NCBI GenBank assembly: GCA_005789055.1
Contig: SYAA01000201.1
Coordinates: 1 to 5,670 of the forward strand
Origin: Actinomycetota bacterium
Lineage (GTDB): Bacteria > Actinomycetota > Actinomycetes > Mycobacteriales > Mycobacteriaceae
Reading direction: 5' to 3'
Length of the DNA: 5,670 nt
A model generated the notes under the pieces. The model was not told the DNA's origin. It searched no databases and saw nothing but the letters and a program-made list of their open reading frames with translations. Positions 1 through 4,716 of this stretch are shown here, in pieces (the stretch's first letter is position 1; each line of letters starts with the position of its first letter). Both the position numbers and the translations under genes were made by a program.

Positions 1-124
1 CGCAGGTCTCCAACCGATCCAGCAGACCCACCCGCTCACCACCGGCCACCTGAGTCCAATCAGCGGCACCGAGCACCTCGAGCGCCCGGTCGAGGGCATC
101 GATCGCCTCAGAAATCGAACTCAT
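1..124 (-). CDS. DUF222/13E12-type HNH endonuclease family protein, N-terminal fragment
   Basis: Reading leftward from the ATG at 124-122 gives 41 codons without a stop before the window edge, so only the N-terminus is visible. The peptide begins MSSISEAIDALDRALEVL and continues through a GLLDRLET motif. This amphipathic helical start, with the LLDRLE motif about 35 residues in, is what I remember from mycobacterial REP13E12-family proteins (DUF222 followed by a C-terminal HNH nuclease domain). The HNH domain itself lies outside the window, so nuclease activity is inferred from the family only. There is no Shine-Dalgarno sequence before this ATG. A TATTGT box 7 nt upstream would fit a leaderless mRNA starting at the ATG. 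An in-frame upstream ATG at 160-158 would add 12 residues (MLVSDPRRIVSN) but has no obvious ribosome site. A perfect LexA-type palindrome covers the preferred start. The gene lies downstream of the cobN group on the same strand but looks independently controlled. Confidence 0.72.
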   Translation of the reverse strand, partial: MSSISEAIDALDRALEVLGAADWTQVAGGERVGLLDRLETC

Positions 125-130
125 GTTCGA
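115..130. promoter_or_regulatory. LexA (SOS) box over the HNH gene start
   Basis: The 16 bases read TCGAAC-TCAT-GTTCGA, a perfect inverted repeat matching the mycobacterial/Gram-positive SOS box consensus TCGAAC(N4)GTTCGA in all 12 specified positions. The start codon of the HNH gene lies in the 4-nt spacer (122-124 on the plus strand). LexA bound here would cover the start codon and the bases just downstream of the candidate -10 box at 132-137, so repression by blocking initiation is the natural reading. LexA control of 13E12-family genes is known in M. tuberculosis as I recall it. The match is seen directly; function is inferred. Confidence 0.85.
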
Positions 131-131
131 A

Positions 132-137
132 ACAATA
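132..137 (-). promoter_or_regulatory. Candidate -10 box of the HNH gene (leaderless)
   Basis: On the minus strand the hexamer is TATTGT, which fits the mycobacterial SigA -10 pattern TANNNT. Seven bases separate it from the ATG, the spacing expected if transcription starts at the A of the start codon. No convincing -35 hexamer is visible 16-19 nt further upstream. The adjacency to the SOS box strengthens the call. Confidence 0.5.
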
Positions 138-168
138 CGGCGGGGGTCCGACACGAGCATCCCCGCCG
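138..168. repeat. 8-bp inverted repeat upstream of the HNH gene
   Basis: CGGCGGGG at 138-145 is exactly complementary to CCCCGCCG at 161-168, with a 15-nt spacer. It sits just upstream of the candidate -10 box and spans the alternative ATG (158-160). It has no T-tract on either strand, so it is a poor terminator. It could be an operator or a chance GC-rich pairing. Confidence 0.4.
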
Positions 169-214
169 AACGAATTTGGGGATTAATCCAGGGCTGGGGA
201 TAACCCCTGCGGGA

Positions 215-601
215 TCAGGCGGCGTCGGGTACTCGCACGCCGACCGCAAGGGCCTGTTGTCCCCCGTTGGTGCGTGTCAAGTGACCCTTGGTGCCCATAT
301 CTTCGAGCAGGACCGTGTCGCCAGCACAGACGGTGCGCTCCATTCCGTCGCCGACGGTCACCGTCAGCGAGCCCGACATCATGAAGAACCACTGACGGTA
401 GGGCGACGGATGCCACGGTCCCGACCAATCGGGAGCGAAGCGCACTACCGCGAACCCCTCAGCCGGCATGAAGGCGGACGCCTCCAGTGGCGTGGTCGGC
501 GGCGCGAAGTCGCGGGTTTCCAGAGGCAACTCGCAGTCTTCGAAGTGCGAGACGCCGTCGGCGTCGACAAAGATCCGGACGTACGGCAACGGAAACACCA
601 T
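215..601 (-). CDS. Small single-domain cupin protein, function unknown
   Basis: A 128-residue protein of the cupin (double-stranded beta-helix) fold. Cupin motif 1 is recognisable around residues 61-77 (WHPSPYRQWFF then a turn Gly), and motif 2 around 94-112 (GDTVLLED, then GHLTRTN). Possible metal ligands are His64, Gln70, Glu100 and His107. The usual His-x-His pair of motif 1 is absent, so metal binding and catalysis are uncertain. I know similar uncharacterised actinobacterial cupins with a WHPAPxRQ signature, but no defined reaction. There is no signal peptide or membrane segment, so it is probably cytosolic. The start is ATG at 601-599: an in-frame TAG lies four codons upstream, which rules out a longer form. 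There is no Shine-Dalgarno; a TAGCAT box 6 nt upstream suggests leaderless transcription. It follows the Rv2061-like gene by 38 bp on the same strand and may also be read from the cobN transcript. Confidence 0.85.
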   Translation of the reverse strand: MVFPLPYVRIFVDADGVSHFEDCELPLETRDFAPPTTPLEASAFMPAEGFAVVRFAPDWSGPWHPSPYRQWFFMMSGSLTVTVGDGMERTVCAGDTVLLEDMGTKGHLTRTNGGQQALAVGVRVPDAA

Positions 602-607
602 GGTCAG

Positions 608-613
608 ATGCTA
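608..613 (-). promoter_or_regulatory. Candidate -10 box of the cupin gene (leaderless)
   Basis: The minus-strand hexamer TAGCAT fits TANNNT, with six bases (CTGACC) before the ATG, the spacing typical of mycobacterial leaderless starts. No clear -35 element is seen. It would give the cupin gene an internal promoter within the cobN group. Confidence 0.38.
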
Positions 614-617
614 GTTG

Positions 618-637
618 CGGGGACCGGTGACTCCCCG
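618..637. repeat. Short hairpin between the Rv2061-like and cupin genes
   Basis: CGGGGA (618-623) pairs with TCCCCG (632-637) around an 8-nt loop, just past the stop codon of the Rv2061-like gene. There is no T-tract on the minus strand, so any terminator role is weak. It may only attenuate or protect the mRNA end, or be chance. Confidence 0.25.
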
Positions 638-639
638 GA

Positions 640-1020
640 TCATGCGGCCCGGATCTCGAGTCCGACGGTGCGGCCGTTGCCGCCGCGGAGCTTGGAGAAG
701 AAATTGAAGATCCGCCCGACAAGGCCGTAGCGCTTAATGATGGCCTGGTAGACGGACTCGGTTTCAGAGTCGTCGAGCACCGTGGCGACCGCTTCGACCG
801 CCTCACCCTTGACGTTGCCGCGCCTGTCACAGACCGCCAGGGTCACCCGCGGGGTGTTGCGGATCCGCTTGACCTTCCACGCGTTCTTCTCGGTGATCAC
901 CAGTGCGCGATCGCCGTCGCGCGCGATCCAGATCGCGGTCGGTTTGGGCCGGCCATCCTTGGTGAACGTCGTCAGCGAAACGTACTGGGCTTTGGACACC
1001 TCGTCGAAAGTGGCTGCCAT
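640..1020 (-). CDS. PPOX-class, probably F420-dependent split-barrel protein (Rv2061 family)
   Basis: A 126-residue protein with the flavin/F420-binding split beta-barrel fold seen in pyridoxamine-phosphate-oxidase-like enzymes. Residues 11-65 show the typical pattern: a YVSLTTF strand, a KDGRPKPTAIW turn and strand, a DGDRALVITEK hairpin, then KVKRIRNTPRVTLAVCD. The basic stretch (Lys49, Lys51, Arg52, Arg54) lies where these proteins usually bind cofactor phosphate. Length and order match M. tuberculosis Rv2061c, the namesake of a family annotated as probable F420-dependent. No substrate is known to me, and cofactor preference (F420, FMN or other) cannot be read from sequence. The ATG lies 9 bp beyond the cobN stop, and an AAGGTAGG ribosome site overlaps the cobN TAG codon, so the two genes are very likely co-transcribed and translationally coupled. 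Pairing with cobN matches the M. tuberculosis order, hinting at a cobalamin-related or redox role, which remains inference. Confidence 0.88.
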   Translation of the reverse strand: MAATFDEVSKAQYVSLTTFTKDGRPKPTAIWIARDGDRALVITEKNAWKVKRIRNTPRVTLAVCDRRGNVKGEAVEAVATVLDDSETESVYQAIIKRYGLVGRIFNFFSKLRGGNGRTVGLEIRAA

Positions 1021-1027
1021 AGCTCCA

Positions 1028-1035
1028 ACCTACCT
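1028..1035 (-). promoter_or_regulatory. Ribosome binding site of the Rv2061-like gene overlapping the cobN stop
   Basis: The minus strand reads AAGGTAGG, including the TAG stop of cobN, followed by TTGGAGCT and the ATG. The AGG core is 8 nt from the start, a good spacing. Overlap of stop and ribosome site suggests translational coupling. This is the only start in the window with a convincing Shine-Dalgarno. Confidence 0.6.
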
Positions 1036-4000
1036 TCCCTCCAACTCGCCCTCGGCCTCCAGCAGCACCTGTCGCAATCCAGCCAAGGTAGCGGGATCCG
1101 GACTCTCCCACATTCCGCGGCCCGCCGCCTCCAGTAGTCGCTCCGACATCCCGTGCAAAGCCCACGGGTTGGATTCGCCCAGGAATTTTCGGTTCTCCGG
1201 GTCAAGTACGTAGGCCTCGGTGATCTTCTCGTACATCCAGTCGGCCATCACCCCGGCGGTAGCGTCGTAGCCGAACAGGTAATCGACGGTCGCGGCCATC
1301 TCAAAGGCGCCCTTGTAGCCATGCCGGCGCATCGCGGCCATCCACCGCGGGTTGACGACGCGTGCCCGGAACACCCGGGCGGTTTCTTCGGTGAGGGTTC
1401 GGGTACGCACCGTGTCGAATCGGGTGTTGTCGCCGATATAGGCCGTCGGAGCGGTACCGGTCAACGCGCGCACGGTGGCGATCATGCCGCCGTGGTACTG
1501 GAAGTAGTCGTCGGAGTCGGCGATATCGTGCTCGCGGGAGTCGATGTTCTTGGCCGCAACCACGATCCGGCGGTACTGCATCGACATATCTTCGGCAGCG
1601 GGCCTGCCGTCGAGGTCTCTGCCGTAGGCGAAGCCACCCCAGGCCGTATACACCTCGGCGAGATCAGCGTCATCGCGCCAGTTGCGGCTGTCGATGAGCT
1701 GTAACAGGCCGGCGCCATAGGTACCCGGTTTGGAGCCGAAAATCCTTGTGGTGGCTCGACGTTCGTCACCGTGCTGAGCCAGATCGGTCTGCACGTGGGC
1801 GCGGACATAGTTCAGCTCGGCAGGTTCATCGAGGCCGGCCACCAGTTGCACCGCGTCGTCGAGCATGGTCACCACGTGCGGGAAGGCGTCCCGGAAGAAC
1901 CCGGAGATCCGCACGGTGACATCGATGCGGGGGCGCTCCAATTCGGCCAGCGGGATCACCTCAAGATCGACCACCCGCCGCGAAGCCTCATCCCAGATCG
2001 GCCGCGCGCCAAGCAGCGCCAGCACTTCGGCGATGTCATCGCCGGAGTTGCGCATCGCGGAGGTGCCCCACACCGACAGTCCCACCGATCTCGGCCATTC
2101 GCCGTGATCGGTGCGGTAGCGCTCGAGCAGTGAATCAGCCATCGAGACACCGGTTTCCCAGGCCAGCTTCGACGGCATGGCCTTGGGATCCACCGAATAG
2201 AAGTTGCGTCCGGTCGGCAGCACGTTGACCAGCCCACGCAGCGGTGAACCCGAGGGCCCGGCCGCGATGTAGCGGCCATCCAGTGCGCGGAGCACCTGGG
2301 CGATCTCTGCCGCCGTTCCGGCCAGTCGCGGCACCACCTCGACGGCGGCGAATCGCAGGATTCGTGCGACACCCGGATCCGACGTGAGCGAGTCGACCTG
2401 GCCGGCATCCCAGCCCGTTGCCTGCAGGCCGGCCAGCAGCCCGCGGGCCTGCTCCTCGGCCGCGTCGACGGCCGCACGCTCGTCGGTGCCGTCCTCGGCA
2501 AGCCCGAGGGCCTGACGAAGGCCCGGGATGCTCTGCTCGCCGCCGAACAACTGCCGGGCCCGCAGGATAGCCAGCACCATATCGAGCTCAGCCTCCCCCG
2601 TCGGGGCCAGCCCGAGGATGTGCAGGCCGTCGCGGATCTGAACGTCCTTGATCTCGCAGAGCCAACCGTCCACATGCAGCAGCATGTCGTCGAAGGAGTC
2701 GTCTTCGGGGCGCTGCGCCAACCCGAGGTCGTGATCCATCTTGGCCGCGCTCATCAGAGTCCAGATCTGCTGGCGTATCGCGGGCAGTTTGGCCGGGTCG
2801 AGTGCGGCGATATTGGCGTGCTCGTCGAGCAGTTGCTCCAAACGGGCGGTGTCGCCGTAACTCTCGGCCCGGGCCATCGGCGGGATGAGGTGGTCGACGA
2901 TGGTGGCATGTGCCCGCCGTTTGGCCTGGGTGCCCTCGCCGGGGTCGTTAACCAGGAACGGGTAGATTAGGGGCAGGTCACCGAGCGCGGCATCAGGACC
3001 GCAATTCGCTGACATGCCGACGTTCTTGCCGGGTAGCCATTCCAGGTTGCCGTGCTTGCCCATATGCACCACCGCATGCGCGCCGAAGGAGTGGCGCAGC
3101 CAGAAGTAGGTGCCGAGGTAGTGGTGACTGGGCGGCATATCGGGGTCGTGGTAAATGGCAATCGGGTTCTCGCCGAATCCGCGCGGCGGCTGCACCAGGA
3201 CGACGATGTTGTCGGATTGGATAGCGGAGACGATGATTTCGCCGTCCGGGTCACGGCTGCGGTCGACGAACAATTCACCCGGCGGTTCGCCCCAGTGCTG
3301 CACCATCGCGTCGCGCAGCTCGGCGGGCAGAGTGCCGAACCATTCGCGGTAGCGTGCCGCCGGTACGCGGATCGCGCGGGAGGCCATCTGGGTGTCGGTG
3401 AGCCAATCGGGGTCCAGTCCCCCGCGTTCGATCAGCGCGTGCATCAGTGCATCACCGTCACCGCTGGCCAGTCCGGGGACCTCGCCAATCCGATAGCCGT
3501 TGTCCCGCAAAGCATTGAGCAACGCGATCGTGCTGGATGGCGTGTCCAGTCCCACAGCATTGCCGATGCGGGAGTACTTCGTCGGATACGCCGAGAACAT
3601 CAATGCGACGCGCTTTTCGGGGGCGCTGACTCGGCGCAGGGTGGCGTAGTTGACTGCAAGGCCAGCGACCCGGTCGCACCGCTCAGGATCGGGCACGTAG
3701 GAGATCAGACCCTCAGAATCGATCTCCTTGAACGAGAACGGAACAGTGATGATGCGCCCGTCGAATTCCGGCACCGCGACCTGGGTAGCCACATCGCGGG
3801 GACTGAGGCCGCTGTCGTTCGCCAACCACTGCTCGCGAGAACTGGTCAGGCACAATCCCTGCAAGATCGGGATATCGAGCGCGGCAAGGTGTGTGACATT
3901 CCAGCTGTCATCGTCTCCCCCGGCGGTCACCGCGGCCGGCACCGCCGCACCGGCGGCGAGGACGGTCACCACCATCGCGTCGACCCCGCCGAGCAGCGTG

Positions 4001-4680
4001 AGCAGTTCGGGTTCGGGTGTGCGCAGGGATGTGCAGTAGATCGGCATCGGCCGTCCGCCCGCGCGTTCGATCGCGCAACACAGCGCCTCGACGTAGGCGG
4101 TGTTGCCGGCCAACTGCTGGGCGCGGTAGTAGAGAACGGAAATGGTCGGTGCGTCTCCGGATACTGCTGCGCGGGTGGCGACCATGTCTGGGAAACACGC
4201 CACCCCACCCGGACACCCGGGGCAACCCGATGCGGTCGAGCAGACGCGGTCGAGAATTCCCCACGGCGGTGTGGCCGCCGGCGGACTGAATCCGTATCCG
4301 GTCATCAGGACGGTGTCGCAGAGGAAGTCGTGTAACTGGCCCAGGTTCGCTACGCCGCCCTCGGCGAGGTAGATGTGCGTCTGCATGGCGATTCCCGCCG
4401 GCACGGTGGAGCGTTCCATCAGGTCGGCGTCGGGGGCCTGCTCCCCGCTGACCACCACGGCCGGAATCCCGCTCGCGACGACGGTGTCAATGGTGTTCTG
4501 CAAGGCCCGGTAGCCGCCGAGGACTCGGACTACCACCACCGCGGCACCGTCAAGCAGCTCGGCGAGTTGGCCGGCCGCCAGCCGGGTCGGGTTGGCCCAG
4601 CGGTAGCCCGCAGCGCTGGCGCGTGCGGTGATCAGATCGGTGTCGGACGTCGACAGCAGGACGATGGTGGGCCGGGGCAC
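1030..4680 (-). CDS. cobN: Cobaltochelatase large subunit CobN
   Basis: A 1216-residue CobN/BchH-type chelatase subunit. In the aerobic B12 route it binds hydrogenobyrinic acid a,c-diamide and inserts Co2+, driven by ATPase partners (CobS/CobT type, not in this window). Hallmarks in order: N-terminal TIVLLSTSDTDL (5-16); DDDSWN (256-261) and ILQGLCLTS (272-280); PEFDGRIITVPFSFKEID (304-321); GKHGNLEWLPGK (541-552); YPFLVNDPGEGTQAKRRAH (573-591); RISGFFRDAFPHV (924-936); FGSKPGTYGAG (981-991); WGGFAYG (1014-1020); DDYFQYHGGM (1057-1066); NPRWMAAMRRHGYKG (1110-1124); NPWALHGMSERLLEAAGRG (1171-1189). I chose the GTG at 4680-4678 because it gives VPRPTIVLLSTSDTDL, the conserved mycobacterial N-terminus. 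The open frame extends to an ATG at 4830, but that would run antisense through the start of cobG. No Shine-Dalgarno is seen; a TACGGT box 6 nt upstream fits leaderless initiation. Odd feature: a four-Cys insertion at residues 147-162. The remembered M. tuberculosis protein is about 1194 residues. The frame is intact. Confidence 0.96.
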   Translation of the reverse strand: MPRPTIVLLSTSDTDLITARASAAGYRWANPTRLAAGQLAELLDGAAVVVVRVLGGYRALQNTIDTVVASGIPAVVVSGEQAPDADLMERSTVPAGIAMQTHIYLAEGGVANLGQLHDFLCDTVLMTGYGFSPPAATPPWGILDRVCSTASGCPGCPGGVACFPDMVATRAAVSGDAPTISVLYYRAQQLAGNTAYVEALCCAIERAGGRPMPIYCTSLRTPEPELLTLLGGVDAMVVTVLAAGAAVPAAVTAGGDDDSWNVTHLAALDIPILQGLCLTSSREQWLANDSGLSPRDVATQVAVPEFDGRIITVPFSFKEIDSEGLISYVPDPERCDRVAGLAVNYATLRRVSAPEKRVALMFSAYPTKYSRIGNAVGLDTPSSTIALLNALRDNGYRIGEVPGLASGDGDALMHALIERGGLDPDWLTDTQMASRAIRVPAARYREWFGTLPAELRDAMVQHWGEPPGELFVDRSRDPDGEIIVSAIQSDNIVVLVQPPRGFGENPIAIYHDPDMPPSHHYLGTYFWLRHSFGAHAVVHMGKHGNLEWLPGKNVGMSANCGPDAALGDLPLIYPFLVNDPGEGTQAKRRAHATIVDHLIPPMARAESYGDTARLEQLLDEHANIAALDPAKLPAIRQQIWTLMSAAKMDHDLGLAQRPEDDSFDDMLLHVDGWLCEIKDVQIRDGLHILGLAPTGEAELDMVLAILRARQLFGGEQSIPGLRQALGLAEDGTDERAAVDAAEEQARGLLAGLQATGWDAGQVDSLTSDPGVARILRFAAVEVVPRLAGTAAEIAQVLRALDGRYIAAGPSGSPLRGLVNVLPTGRNFYSVDPKAMPSKLAWETGVSMADSLLERYRTDHGEWPRSVGLSVWGTSAMRNSGDDIAEVLALLGARPIWDEASRRVVDLEVIPLAELERPRIDVTVRISGFFRDAFPHVVTMLDDAVQLVAGLDEPAELNYVRAHVQTDLAQHGDERRATTRIFGSKPGTYGAGLLQLIDSRNWRDDADLAEVYTAWGGFAYGRDLDGRPAAEDMSMQYRRIVVAAKNIDSREHDIADSDDYFQYHGGMIATVRALTGTAPTAYIGDNTRFDTVRTRTLTEETARVFRARVVNPRWMAAMRRHGYKGAFEMAATVDYLFGYDATAGVMADWMYEKITEAYVLDPENRKFLGESNPWALHGMSERLLEAAGRGMWESPDPATLAGLRQVLLEAEGELEGR
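4195..4242 (-). other. Four-cysteine insertion in CobN (C-x5-C-x2-C-x5-C)
   Basis: CobN residues 147-162 read CSTASGCPGCPGGVAC, with Cys at 147, 153, 156 and 162 in a symmetrical arrangement. It falls between two conserved blocks, the one ending WGILDR and the one starting APTISVLYYRAQ. In the M. tuberculosis protein as I remember it, these blocks are joined by only a handful of residues without cysteine. The spacing could bind a metal or Fe-S cluster, or form disulfides; this is inference. Confidence 0.6.
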
Positions 4681-4716
4681 CCCACTACCGTAGCCACGCC
4701 GTCGTACCGTGGTCAG
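4681..4716. promoter_or_regulatory. Divergent cobN/cobG intergenic promoter region
   Basis: Only 36 bp separate the two GTG start codons. A minus-strand TACGGT (4692-4687) lies 6 nt before cobN, and a plus-strand TACCGT (4705-4710) lies 6 nt before cobG. Both fit the TANNNT -10 pattern at leaderless spacing. For cobN a CTGACC hexamer (4716-4711, minus) sits 18 nt upstream as a possible -35; it occupies the six bases between the cobG -10 box and start. No good -35 is seen for cobG. The plus strand also carries TACCGT twice (4686-4691 and 4705-4710), 19 bp apart. The gap is far too short for a cobalamin riboswitch. Confidence 0.5.

Larger units (their letters stand above)
125..214. other. 90-bp gap between the cupin and HNH genes, rich in short palindromes
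   Basis: No gene fits here. Besides the inverted repeat at 138-168, it contains the perfect palindrome GGATTAATCC at 180-189 and the small hairpin GGGG-ATAA-CCCC at 196-207. Both lie in copies of a TGGGGAT motif starting at 177 and 195, 18 bp apart. It must carry both the end of the cupin transcript and the promoter of the HNH gene. No classic hairpin plus U-run terminator is visible. Confidence 0.5.

Noticed and set aside
618..637. Rho-independent terminator between the Rv2061-like and cupin genes
   Set aside because: The stem is only 6 bp and no T-tract follows on the minus strand; kept only as a low-confidence hairpin.
176..730. Plus-strand open frame of 184 codons opposite the cupin and Rv2061-like genes
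   Set aside because: It spans two recognisable minus-strand genes and its product is low-complexity and Arg/Pro/His-rich, as expected for an antisense shadow.
1956..2675. Minus-strand open frame of 239 codons inside cobN
   Set aside because: It is a shifted frame of cobN with a Ser/Arg/Trp/Cys-rich product; the cobN frame is intact, so it is not a sign of a frameshift.
3052..4335. Long plus-strand open frame of 427 codons opposite cobN
   Set aside because: It is a GC-rich shadow of the cobN reading frame, with an Arg/Gly/His-rich translation lacking any family features; cobN is conserved throughout this stretch.
4681..4716. Cobalamin riboswitch controlling cobN or cobG
   Set aside because: A cobalamin riboswitch needs well over 100 nt of leader; only 36 bp are available and both transcripts look leaderless.
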